DNA of 64,000 bases from contig CAYTLW010000022.1 in the NCBI GenBank assembly GCA_964438735.1, positions 17,236-81,235 on the forward strand, in the 5' to 3' direction. Numbering within the stretch: position 1 is the stretch's first letter; the number at the start of each line of letters is the position of its first letter. The notes under the pieces are model-generated. The model did no database searches. It saw only the letters and a list, made by a program, of their open reading frames with translations, and was not told the DNA's origin. The translations under genes and the position numbers were made by a program. Source of the DNA: CAYTLW01 sp964438735 (GTDB lineage: Bacteria > Myxococcota_A > UBA9042). This document shows, piece by piece, positions 21,115-29,744 of this stretch.

Positions 21115-24039
21115 ATGCGTAAACTGCGTTCTGCCGCATATTTGCGAGCAGTGATGCCTTTGATGCTGGCGGGGGCGCTGGCTCTGCTGAGCGGCTGCGA
21201 AGGCGCCGCAGGCGAGACCGGCCCTGCAGGCACGGATGGGGCTCCCTGTTCAGTCACAGATAACGGAGACGGGACCAAGACTATCTCCTGCCCCGGCGTC
21301 GATGACGTCACCCTCAAAGACGGAAAGGATGGCACCGGCAAGGACGGTGCTGCTGGCAAGGATGGTGCGCCCGGTGCCAAAGGCGACAAGGGCGATCCTG
21401 GTGCCGCCGGTGCCAAGGGCGACAAGGGCGATCCTGGCCCCGCTGGCAAGGATGGCGCAGCCGGCAAGGCTGGCGCTGCTGGCAAGGATGGTCCGGCCGG
21501 CAAGGACGGCGCGGCTGGCAAGGATGGAGCGGCCGGTAAGGATGGCGCCATGGGCGTCAAGGGCCTGGACATCTCCATCAGTGGCAACCACGGCACCGAG
21601 TGGTTGAACAGCACCGGCGAGTTCATGTCCGCCGGCAAGTTCTACGCCAACCTGAAGATCACCAGCGCCACCGCCGACGACAAGGGCGTCGTGACCGTCA
21701 AGTTCACCGTCACCGATACCGCCGAGAAGCCCAATCCCTACACCACGCTGACCAAGATCAACGCAGCGGTCGCCAAGCTGGTTCCGGCTGGCGGCGGCCA
21801 GGCGTTCAACAAGTGGGTGCCCTACATCTACCGCAAGCAGGAAGTGAAGAACTCGGCCAAGAAGAACTGGGCGGGTAAAGACGGCGACGTCGAATGGCAG
21901 GGCTACCGGGAGAGCAAGGGCAAGCTGACCAACGACGGCAAGGGCATGTACACCTATGTCTTCCAGACCAACCTGACCAAGGCGGTCAAGGGCGCGCAGG
22001 CGATCAAGTACGATCGCAAGCTCACCCACCGCATCACGGTCATGATGGGCGGCCACAGCGGCGCCACCGCGGAAGCCTGGTTCGACTTCGTGCCGGCCGG
22101 CGGCAAGGTCACCGAGACCCGAAACATCGTCGAGACCAGCGCCTGCCAGGATTGCCATGGCGAGTATGACTTCCACGGCCACGGCGGCGACCGCCTGACC
22201 CTGGAAGGCTGCAACGTCTGCCACACCGAGGGCAACATCGACCCGCACAGCAAGGAGACCGTGGACATGAAGGTCATGATCCACAAGATCCACGCGGGCG
22301 CCCAGCTCGCCTCGATCGCCGGCAAAGATGGCATCGTCTTCGACAACCCCGCCACCGAGGTGAATGAAGCGGCCGACAACGGCAAGTACGAGATCTACGG
22401 CTACAAGGATTACGTACACAGCTGGTGGAAGGTGGGCTTCCCGGCCGTCATCGAGAACTGCCAGAAGTGCCACAACGGCAAGGGCGCCGACGTGGACAAC
22501 TGGAAGACCAAGCCCTCGCGTGATGCGTGCGGCTCGTGCCACGACGACATCGACTGGGTCAAGGGCACCAATCACAAGGCCGGCGCCCAGAAGGACGACA
22601 ATGGCTGCGCCACCTGCCACCCGGCCAGCGGCAAGGGAATCGCGGTCGTGGAGGCTCACCAGTGGTACAACAAGCAGCCCAATCACATTCCTGAATTCGA
22701 CATCACCATGACGGTGTCCAAGCCCAAGAACGGCACCCACTTCGTCACCGGCGAAGCGCCCGTGGTGACCGTGGTGATGAAGCAGGCCGGCAAGGTCATC
22801 GACCACACCAAGCTGGCCAAGGAAGACAAGGCTGAAGGTTGCGTGTGGGAGAAGGAGGGCGACAAGTGCCCGCCTGGCGACATGAAGCTGTACCGCGACT
22901 ACCTCTTCGTGCACGGCCCGCGCGCCTACCGCAGCCCGGTGCTGGGCACGGGGGCCCGGATCACCATCATGAGCAAGACCGCCGGTCCGTGGGATCTCAG
23001 CGGCAAGGACGCCCAGCTGACGGTGATGTTCGACGGCGCCGAGGACCTGTGGGCCATGGACAAGACCGGTGGCGACTACATCATCGCCGGTACGGTCAAG
23101 GTGGACTTCACCAAAGCCAAGTTCGTCGACGCCAAGAAGGCCACCGCCAAGGAGGTCGTCGACTACCTGAACGCCCAGGCGGCGTTCAAGGCGCGCGGCA
23201 TCGCCTGGCTCGACGCTGGCAAGGTCGCCATTCGCAGTCGCAACATGGGCAAGTTCTTCTCGCTGCAGTTCGCTGCGGGTGCGGTCAATACCGCCGTCTT
23301 TGGCGGCGTGACCGATGAGAAGGCCATGAACGCCTACTACGTCGGCAACCACCTGCTGACCGATGCCAAGGCCAAGGCGACCGCGGGCAGCATCACCTAC
23401 ACCCTGGATCCGGTCGATGACCTCAAGCCCGGCACCTACGTGGCCAGCGTCGAGATCGCAGACCGCGGCCGCAAGAGCGCGACCGACTACTTCACGCCCT
23501 CGGTGGCCAAGGTCACCTTCAACGTGAAGCAGGCCGACGAGGAGCTACCCATCGCACGCAACTGCGATACCTGCCACCAGTCGGCGGACGGCAAGGGGTT
23601 GGTGACCAGCTTCTCGCGTCACTACAAAATGTACGACGACACGGCCATGGATCAATGCGGCGCCTGCCACGACTACCAGTCGCGCAAGCCCGAGGGTGAC
23701 TTCGACGGCGCCAAGACCATGAATCGCCGGCTGCACGGCATCCACTTCGGCGCGAACCTCAACTTCCCGCTCAAGACCGTCTGGTACGGCGGCGGAGATC
23801 CGGTCAAGGGCCGCAACTGGGACATCACGCTGCCCCAGGACGTGCGCAACTGCGAGGTCTGCCACGACAGCAAGACCAGCGGCACCTGGGCGACGAATCC
23901 CAATCGCCTGGCCTGTTGGGGCTGCCACGACTCGCTCGAGGCCCAGGCCCACTACAAGGTCATGACCTGGGATCCGACCCCGGCCAGTCCTTGGAATGGC
24001 GATGAGGTCGAGTCCTGCAAGGCTTGCCACGTCAACTAG
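21115..24039 (+). CDS. Decaheme OmcA/MtrC-family c-type cytochrome lipoprotein with collagen-like stalk
   Basis: 974 residues. Lipobox L-S-G-C (Cys28), then G-x-y triplet repeats to about residue 147 (G-K-D-G-A-A-G-K-D-G type), then a large domain with exactly ten C-x-x-C-H motifs: CQDCH, CNVCH, CQKCH, CGSCH, CATCH, then after a beta-rich middle region CDTCH, CGACH, CEVCH, CWGCH and CKACH. The 5+5 arrangement around beta domains matches the OmcA/MtrC family, outer-surface cytochromes that pass electrons to minerals or other extracellular acceptors. The collagen-like stretch probably lifts the heme domain from the membrane. A strong AGGAGGTGAGGAG site precedes the ATG. No MtrA/MtrB-type conduit partner is present in the window. 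Confidence 0.95.
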   Translation: MRKLRSAAYLRAVMPLMLAGALALLSGCEGAAGETGPAGTDGAPCSVTDNGDGTKTISCPGVDDVTLKDGKDGTGKDGAAGKDGAPGAKGDKGDPGAAGAKGDKGDPGPAGKDGAAGKAGAAGKDGPAGKDGAAGKDGAAGKDGAMGVKGLDISISGNHGTEWLNSTGEFMSAGKFYANLKITSATADDKGVVTVKFTVTDTAEKPNPYTTLTKINAAVAKLVPAGGGQAFNKWVPYIYRKQEVKNSAKKNWAGKDGDVEWQGYRESKGKLTNDGKGMYTYVFQTNLTKAVKGAQAIKYDRKLTHRITVMMGGHSGATAEAWFDFVPAGGKVTETRNIVETSACQDCHGEYDFHGHGGDRLTLEGCNVCHTEGNIDPHSKETVDMKVMIHKIHAGAQLASIAGKDGIVFDNPATEVNEAADNGKYEIYGYKDYVHSWWKVGFPAVIENCQKCHNGKGADVDNWKTKPSRDACGSCHDDIDWVKGTNHKAGAQKDDNGCATCHPASGKGIAVVEAHQWYNKQPNHIPEFDITMTVSKPKNGTHFVTGEAPVVTVVMKQAGKVIDHTKLAKEDKAEGCVWEKEGDKCPPGDMKLYRDYLFVHGPRAYRSPVLGTGARITIMSKTAGPWDLSGKDAQLTVMFDGAEDLWAMDKTGGDYIIAGTVKVDFTKAKFVDAKKATAKEVVDYLNAQAAFKARGIAWLDAGKVAIRSRNMGKFFSLQFAAGAVNTAVFGGVTDEKAMNAYYVGNHLLTDAKAKATAGSITYTLDPVDDLKPGTYVASVEIADRGRKSATDYFTPSVAKVTFNVKQADEELPIARNCDTCHQSADGKGLVTSFSRHYKMYDDTAMDQCGACHDYQSRKPEGDFDGAKTMNRRLHGIHFGANLNFPLKTVWYGGGDPVKGRNWDITLPQDVRNCEVCHDSKTSGTWATNPNRLACWGCHDSLEAQAHYKVMTWDPTPASPWNGDEVESCKACHVN

Positions 24040-24064
24040 TCTGAGGCTACAACGAGGGCCCCGC

Positions 24065-24087
24065 GGGGTGGAGCGCCGCTCCACCCC
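24065..24087 (+). terminator. GC-rich hairpin after the decaheme gene
   Basis: A perfect 10-bp stem, GGGGTGGAGC / GCTCCACCCC, with loop GCC, starting 25 bases after the stop codon. It is a likely transcription terminator stem. Any T-run that would follow is hidden by the N gap that begins at the next base. Confidence 0.6.
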
Positions 24088-24097
24088 NNNNNNNNNN
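24088..24097. other. Assembly gap (ten N) and flanking G/C homopolymers
   Basis: Ten N separate the hairpin from runs of about 22 G and 14 C at 24104-24146. The gap is probably of unknown true size, and the homopolymers look like unreliable end-of-contig sequence. Linkage of the decaheme gene to the genes after 24172 therefore rests on scaffolding. Confidence 0.95.
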
Positions 24098-24171
24098 GGC
24101 GCCCGGGGGGGGGGGGGGGGGGGGGCGGGCCCCCCCCCCCCCGGGGGGTTCCGCTTTCTGGGGGATCTGCC

Positions 24172-25110
24172 ATGCGTGGAGTCCAGGCCCTGTTTGTGGC
24201 CATCGCCGCCATCGTCTGCATCGTGATGTGCGGTTGTGAGCCGAAGAACCCCGTCGAGGCCCCCGCCGCCGAGGCCGCCACCGCGGCCGAATCGCCGATC
24301 CCGGCTCGCCAGGCGCCAGCCGTCGCCGCCAGACCGGCCGTGGACGTCCTGGCGACGGTCAACGGCAACCCCTTGACGCTGGCCGATGTGCACGATGTGC
24401 TCAAGGTGAAGAAGGCAGAGGACAGCCCCGCCCCGGAGAAGGTCGTCAAGGTGGTGGACTCCTTGATACCCAAGGAGATCATGGCCCAGGCCGCGGTGGC
24501 CGCAGGTCTGGACAAGGACGAGGAGTACAAGCGCGGTCTGCGTCGCCAGCAAGCGATGTTGAACACCTTCAAGCGCGAGGCCCTGGCGCGGCTGTTCTAT
24601 GAGAAGAAGATCGTCGCTGCGGCCGCTGGAACGGAGGCAGATGCGCGCAAGTATTACGACGCCAACGCGGCCATGATCCGGGCCGAGTTGCGCATCTTCC
24701 AGATCCTGTCCGGGGATCGCGCCAAGGTGGCGGCACTCCGCAAGCGCATCACCGCGGGCGAACCCTTCGAGAAGGTGGCCGCGAGTGATTTTGACACCAT
24801 CCCGCCCGGGCAGACGCCCTGGGACCTGGGCTACCTGAAGTACAAGCAGGTGCCGGAATCCTGGCGCAAGGTCGTCTATGCCATGAAGCCGGGCGACGTG
24901 AGCGATGTCATCAGCAACGCATCGGGACGCAACTGGATCCTCAAGCTGGTGGCCCGCCGGGAGGACCCGAAGATGACCTTCGACAACGTCAAGGCGGTCA
25001 TCCTCGACGACATGAAGCAGTCGCGCGTGGTGGCCACTCGCGATCGGGTCGTCAAGGAGTTGAACGCCAAGGCCAAGGTGGTGCGCATGCCGGCCGCCAA
25101 GGCACCCTGA
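24172..25110 (+). CDS. PpiC/parvulin-type peptidyl-prolyl isomerase lipoprotein (SurA-like)
   Basis: 312 residues. Signal with lipobox M-C-G-C (Cys22), an Ala/Pro linker, then a SurA-type helical N-domain that starts V-L-A-T-V-N-G-N-P-L-T and a parvulin-like region with L-R-I-F-Q-I-L, R-I-T-A-G-E-P-F, W-D-L-G-Y-L and M-K-P-G-D-V-S-D-V-I-S. The layout is that of periplasmic foldases that assist exported proteins. Downstream of the decaheme cytochrome it could help fold multiheme or outer-membrane proteins, but a gap separates the two. It ends 10 bp before the next gene, so those two are probably cotranscribed. Confidence 0.88.
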   Translation: MRGVQALFVAIAAIVCIVMCGCEPKNPVEAPAAEAATAAESPIPARQAPAVAARPAVDVLATVNGNPLTLADVHDVLKVKKAEDSPAPEKVVKVVDSLIPKEIMAQAAVAAGLDKDEEYKRGLRRQQAMLNTFKREALARLFYEKKIVAAAAGTEADARKYYDANAAMIRAELRIFQILSGDRAKVAALRKRITAGEPFEKVAASDFDTIPPGQTPWDLGYLKYKQVPESWRKVVYAMKPGDVSDVISNASGRNWILKLVARREDPKMTFDNVKAVILDDMKQSRVVATRDRVVKELNAKAKVVRMPAAKAP

Positions 25111-25120
25111 GCGCGTCATC

Positions 25121-27412
25121 ATGGGCCCGACACCGCCTCGGAACGCCCGCTTCGCCACCATCTGGTTCTCTCTGACCTTGCTTGGCAGCGCCGGGCTGCT
25201 CTTTGTTGTCCAGCCCCTGGTAGGCCGACTGCTGTTGCCCTTGCTGGGCGGCGCGCCGGCGGTCTGGAATACCTGCATGGTCTTCTTCCAGGCGGCCCTG
25301 CTGGGCGGCTACCTTTGGGCCCACCTGCTGGCCACGCGTCTGCCCCCTCGCGGCCAGTTTGCGGCCCAGATCGGACTGCTGCTCGCCGGCCTGCTCTGGC
25401 TGCCCCTGGCCCTGTCGCCCGACGCTGCGCTGAGCATCCCCACCGATGGCGACCCGACCGGCTGGCTGCTTGTCACCCTGCTGACCACGGTCGGACTGCC
25501 ATTCTTCGCCCTGTCCGCGTCGGCGCCGCTGCTGCAGCGCTGGTATGCCTTGGGTGACCACGCCGGCGCCCGCGACCCCTACTTCCTGTACGCGGCCAGC
25601 AATGTGGGCAGCGTGGTGGCCCTGCTGGCCTACCCGCTCTGGCTGGAGCCGCGCTTGGGTCTGCTCGACCAGGGCCGGGCCTGGGGATGGGGCTACGGGG
25701 CCCTGTTGCTGCCGCTGGTGGCCGGTTGCTCGGCGCTGGCCTGGCGTTGGGGCCGGGGGGCGACGAAGCCGGCGCCAGGTTCGACCGCCGGTTCATCGAG
25801 CGATGACGCGGCGCCCCCTGTGGACTCCCTGACGACCAGCACCCTGACCGGCTGGCGCGGCCCCCTGGCCTGGACGGCGCTGGCACTGGTGCCCTCCTCC
25901 CTCCTCCTGGGTGTGACCACCCACCTGACCACGGACATCGCCTCAGTGCCCCTGCTCTGGGTGGTGCCCCTGGCGCTCTACCTGGTGACCTGGATCCTGG
26001 CCTTTTCGCGCTGGCGGGTGCTGGCGACGACCACGGTGGCGCGCGTCTTTGCCATCGCCATGGTCGCCTGGCTGCTGGCCACGCTCTCCGAGGCGACCGA
26101 GCCGGCCTGGGCCCTGGTCCTGTTGCACCTGGGCGCGGTCTTCGTGGCCTCCTGGATGTGCCACCAGCGCCTGGCCGACCTGCGGCCGCCGCCGGAGCGA
26201 TTGACGGCGTTCTACCTCTGCCTCTCGCTGGGCGGCGTGCTCGGCGGCATGTTCAACACCCTGCTGGCGCCGTGGCTCTTCGACGACCTGAGCGAGTATC
26301 CCCTGGGCATGTTGGCGGCGGTGGCGGCCATGCCGGCGCTGGTGGCCGGCCGGTCGCTGCGGCCGGATTGGCGCGACCTGGCCGTCGCGGCGGCCATCGG
26401 CGGCCTCTGCGCGGCCGTGGTGCTGGCCCTGCCGTTGCCCGAGGGGCCGGCGCGCACGGCGGTCGTCTTCGGCCTGCCGGCGGTGCTCGCCTACGCCATG
26501 GTCCGCCGGCCGCAGCGCTTCGCCCTGGCGGTGGCGGCGATCCTGCTGGCCGGGCAGCTGCACGCCGGCGTACACGGCGCGCCGGTGCACACCGCGCGCA
26601 GCTTCTTCGCCGTGCACAAGGTGACCCAGGATCCCGACGGCCAGATGCATCGCATCGTGCACGGCAACACCCTGCACGGTCGTCAATGGCTCGACGCCAG
26701 GCGCCGCTGTCAGGCCCTGGCCTACTACCATCACAGCGGCCCGGTGGGCGACATCGTGCAGGCCCTGACCAGCGAAGATCGGCTCATGCGGGCGGGCGTC
26801 GTCGGCCTCGGGGCCGGGGCCATGGCCACCTACGTGGGGGCCCGCCAGGGCTGGACCTTCTACGAGATCGACCCGGAGGTGGCGGCCATCGCCCGCGATC
26901 CAGCCCTCTTCACCTACCTGTCCGACTGCGCCCAGGGCCGGGTCGACGTGGTCCTGGGCGACGCCCGGCTGCGCCTGGGTTCGGCGCCCGATGGCGTCTA
27001 TGACCTGCTGGCGGTGGACGCCTTCGCCTCGGACGCCATCCCGGTGCACCTGCTGACCACGCAGGCCTTCGAGCGCTACCTGGCCAAACTGGCGCCCGGC
27101 GGTCTGCTGGCCTTCCATGTCTCCAATCGCTACCTCGATCTCTTCGGTGTGCTGGCCGCGCAGGCGCGGGCGGCGGGGCTGGCGTGCCGGGTACGGGACG
27201 ACAAGCGAGGCGGCGCCGAGATCGCCGGTGTGGAGCCCTCACGCTGGGTGGTGATGGCCCGCCAGGAGAGCTTCCTGGGCACCCTGGCCAGGCATCCGCG
27301 CTGGTCGCCGCCGCCGGAGCCGGACGCGCCAGCGTGGACGGACGACTTCAGCGATCTTCCTGCCTTGCTATTTCGCTCGCTGATCGCAATACCGGAAGCC
27401 AACCAGACATAG
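25121..27412 (+). CDS. Fused membrane/spermidine-synthase-like protein
   Basis: 763 residues. The N-terminal 450 residues hold about 12 to 14 hydrophobic helices, beginning with the family-typical L-L-F-V-V-Q-P-L-V-G-R followed by P-L-L-G-G-A-P-A-V-W-N-T. The C-terminal 230 residues are a Rossmann methyltransferase/spermidine-synthase fold: V-G-L-G-A-G-A-M-A-T-Y, an acidic Y-E-I-D-P-E-V for the cofactor ribose, V-V-L-G-D-A-R and D-L-L-A-V-D-A-F. This is the widespread fused MFS/spermidine-synthase arrangement. Its reaction has not been settled in general; polyamine or other aminopropyl/methyl transfer at the membrane is possible. It probably forms an operon with the upstream foldase. Confidence 0.9.
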   Translation: MGPTPPRNARFATIWFSLTLLGSAGLLFVVQPLVGRLLLPLLGGAPAVWNTCMVFFQAALLGGYLWAHLLATRLPPRGQFAAQIGLLLAGLLWLPLALSPDAALSIPTDGDPTGWLLVTLLTTVGLPFFALSASAPLLQRWYALGDHAGARDPYFLYAASNVGSVVALLAYPLWLEPRLGLLDQGRAWGWGYGALLLPLVAGCSALAWRWGRGATKPAPGSTAGSSSDDAAPPVDSLTTSTLTGWRGPLAWTALALVPSSLLLGVTTHLTTDIASVPLLWVVPLALYLVTWILAFSRWRVLATTTVARVFAIAMVAWLLATLSEATEPAWALVLLHLGAVFVASWMCHQRLADLRPPPERLTAFYLCLSLGGVLGGMFNTLLAPWLFDDLSEYPLGMLAAVAAMPALVAGRSLRPDWRDLAVAAAIGGLCAAVVLALPLPEGPARTAVVFGLPAVLAYAMVRRPQRFALAVAAILLAGQLHAGVHGAPVHTARSFFAVHKVTQDPDGQMHRIVHGNTLHGRQWLDARRRCQALAYYHHSGPVGDIVQALTSEDRLMRAGVVGLGAGAMATYVGARQGWTFYEIDPEVAAIARDPALFTYLSDCAQGRVDVVLGDARLRLGSAPDGVYDLLAVDAFASDAIPVHLLTTQAFERYLAKLAPGGLLAFHVSNRYLDLFGVLAAQARAAGLACRVRDDKRGGAEIAGVEPSRWVVMARQESFLGTLARHPRWSPPPEPDAPAWTDDFSDLPALLFRSLIAIPEANQT

Positions 27413-27523
27413 GGCAATCCGCCGCTGGACGTGGCCGCCGCGCAATGCCAATCTCGCGCCCCCGCCAGGCCCGATTCCACCGCCCGAACCAATCGTCGGG
27501 CACCAGACATCGCGGAGGAGACC

Positions 27524-28558
27524 ATGCCCGTCGCCGACTTCAACACCTACTGCAAGATGCTCGACAACGCCGCCGAAAGAGGCTTTGCCTACCCGGCCAT
27601 CAACATCACCTCGATGATCACCGCCAACGCCTGCCTGAAGGCCTTCGCCGACAAGAAGGCCGACGGCATCATCCAGGTCTCCACCGGCGGCGGACAGTTC
27701 GCTGCGGGCCTCGGCGTCAAGGACGCCGCCCAGGGCGCCATCGCGCTGGCCGAGTACGTGCATCGAGCCGCCGAGCACTACGACGTCTACGTGGCCCTGC
27801 ACACCGACCACTGCCAGGCCAGCAAGGTCGACAGCTTCCTCGACCCGCTGATCACCGAGACCGAAAAGCGCCGCGCCGCCGGACTGCCCAACCTCTTCCA
27901 GAGCCACATGTTCGACGGTTCGGCCCTGCCGCTGAACGACAACATGGACATCGCCGTCAAACTGCTCGAGCGCTGCGCCGCGTCCGACATCATCCTCGAG
28001 GTGGAAGCCGGCGTGGTCGGCGGCGAAGAGGATGGCGTCGACAACGAGAACACGCCCGCCGAGAAGCTCTACACCACGTCCGAGGACATGGTGGAGGTGT
28101 ACCGTCGGCTCAGCGCCGTGCCCAGCGGCCGCTACATGTTCGCCGCCACGTTCGGCAACGTGCATGGCGTCTACAAGCCCGGCAACGTGGTCCTGCGACC
28201 GTCGATTCTGCGCGACGGTCAGGCCGCCCTGGCCGAGACCTTCGGCGGCGACGCCCGCTTCTGGCTGGTCTTCCACGGCGGCTCCGGCTCCACCCCGGCC
28301 GAGATCGCCGAGACCTTGAACTACGGCGTCATCAAGATGAACGTGGACACCGACACCCAGTACGCCTTCACGCGACCCATCGTCGATCACCTCATGTCTG
28401 GCTACGCCGGCGCGCTCAAGATCGACGGCGAGGTGGGCAACAAGAAGGTCTACGACCCGCGCTCGTATCTCAAGAAGGCCGAGGCCAACATGGCCGCTCG
28501 GGTCGAGCAGGCGGTGGATGATTTGCAGGCTGGTGGTACGACGCTGTTTGGTGGTTGA
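27524..28558 (+). CDS. fba: Class II fructose-bisphosphate aldolase
   Basis: 344 residues from ATG 27524, with a GGAGGAG site five bases before it. The zinc-binding pattern L-H-T-D-H-C is present near residue 89, with S-H-M-F-D-G-S, a V-E-A-G-V-V-G-G-E-E-D-G loop, the phosphate-binding F-A-A-T-F-G-N-V-H-G and F-H-G-G-S-G-S, and K-M-N-V-D-T-D-T-Q-Y. It splits fructose 1,6-bisphosphate to dihydroxyacetone phosphate and glyceraldehyde 3-phosphate in glycolysis/gluconeogenesis. It appears complete and stands alone. Longer in-frame sequence before 27524 is not conserved and was excluded. Confidence 0.96.
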   Translation: MPVADFNTYCKMLDNAAERGFAYPAINITSMITANACLKAFADKKADGIIQVSTGGGQFAAGLGVKDAAQGAIALAEYVHRAAEHYDVYVALHTDHCQASKVDSFLDPLITETEKRRAAGLPNLFQSHMFDGSALPLNDNMDIAVKLLERCAASDIILEVEAGVVGGEEDGVDNENTPAEKLYTTSEDMVEVYRRLSAVPSGRYMFAATFGNVHGVYKPGNVVLRPSILRDGQAALAETFGGDARFWLVFHGGSGSTPAEIAETLNYGVIKMNVDTDTQYAFTRPIVDHLMSGYAGALKIDGEVGNKKVYDPRSYLKKAEANMAARVEQAVDDLQAGGTTLFGG

Positions 28559-29090
28559 TTCCGGCCTCGGGCTCCCTGCCAGTGGTAGAGCTCCGGATGT
28601 CGAGCGCGACTCCCGCAGACCGTCCCCGCCAGGTGAGGATGACAGCCCTGCCCGACTCCTGAACTTGCTGGAGCATCGCCGGTCGCACGGCGGGATTCGT
28701 TGGGCTCGACTTCAACGCCTTCACACCTGCCTTGTAGATCGGACTGGTCGGCCCGGGGCTATCGCCTCCGTGTTGGCGGCGAGGGCGTGCGAGCGGCAGC
28801 TTCGCGCCTGGGCAGAAGCGGCTGTGGAGAGCTAATTGCCTGATTAGAAAGACTTTGTTCTCAAATTCCTGAACAGGTTCAGGAATTTGACTCAAAGTTA
28901 CGTGAAAACAAGTTGTTGGCTTCTTGGTACCGGCCAGCCTGTCGTTGGGACACTACCGCTTGCGCGGCCAGGGTCGGGCGGCGGTGCAGATGGCCTTGTG
29001 AGGTGGCAGCTGACACCGACACCGAGCTCGACTTTGGCTTGGACCGAGAACGGCCTTCCTGCTACGATTGCCTCCCCACAGGGTGACCAA
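28559..29090. other. Intergenic stretch with one long inverted repeat
   Basis: About 530 bp without a convincing gene. Short open frames here lack ribosome-binding sites and codon bias. The one clear structure is a perfect 14-bp inverted repeat at 28861-28890. The last 60 bases before 29091 carry the start region of the next gene. Confidence 0.6.
28861..28890. repeat. Perfect 14-bp inverted repeat
   Basis: TCAAATTCCTGAAC and its exact complement, separated by AG. It is AT-richer than its surroundings and has no T-run. Its core CTGAACAGGTTCAG resembles a repressor operator more than a terminator, and recalls the GTTCAG part of the LexA box described in Myxococcus, but no SOS gene lies next to it. 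Confidence 0.75.
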
Positions 29091-29744
29091 ATGGAATGCG
29101 ACCAGACACCCACACCTGCCCGGTTCTACGCGATATTCCTCGTGGCTGCGGCAATGTTGTTGATGCCAACGAACGCGTTGGCCAACCCGCCGAGTACCAT
29201 AACCGCCGAAGAACGCGCACTCCTGCTCACAGCTTTTCCGCCACCCAAGCCACGTAAACCAACGGAGGCCGAGATCATCAAGTCTCTCGTTTCGCGGCCA
29301 TGCACCGGCGCGACGTTGAGGGACGCGCTCGAGAAGTTGTCCAGCCGATTGCATGCGGCACACGACGACCTCTCGAAGCATCGGTGCATGACGATGACGT
29401 ACAGGGCCGCTCCGAGGGCGTCCTCGCGCGGCCGGTGCCTGACCGATTTCGGGTATTGCGTGCCCGAAGTCCGGACGCTGAGCCTGTGGGACATACCGTC
29501 CAGCGATTGCTTGTCGATGCGGGCGGAACATGGCCATGAAAGCGCCGAGGCAAAGCAGCGGCGGTCCGCCGACCTGGCCCGTCATACGGCCCGCGAACTT
29601 CGTTTGGTCCATGCGCTGCAACGGTATGCGTGGGTGTGCCTACGGGCGCTGCCGGCCGCAGACATCTTGCAGCCGCGAAGCTTCATACAACGGCGCGTGG
29701 AGCAACTGTTCAAGCAGACGAATCTACTCTCAGCAAGGCGATGA
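29091..29744 (+). CDS. Exported protein of unknown function
   Basis: 217 residues from ATG 29091. A hydrophobic stretch (F-L-V-A-A-A-M-L-L-M) and A-L-A-N-P suggest a cleavable signal peptide. The mature part has eight or so Cys residues, including an R-G-R-C-L-T-D-F-G-Y-C segment, and a helical C-terminus rich in Arg, Leu and Gln. I recognise no family. Signal peptide and codon use support it as real; the start is supported by a weak GGGTGACCAA before the ATG. The gene stands alone. Confidence 0.55.
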   Translation: MECDQTPTPARFYAIFLVAAAMLLMPTNALANPPSTITAEERALLLTAFPPPKPRKPTEAEIIKSLVSRPCTGATLRDALEKLSSRLHAAHDDLSKHRCMTMTYRAAPRASSRGRCLTDFGYCVPEVRTLSLWDIPSSDCLSMRAEHGHESAEAKQRRSADLARHTARELRLVHALQRYAWVCLRALPAADILQPRSFIQRRVEQLFKQTNLLSARR

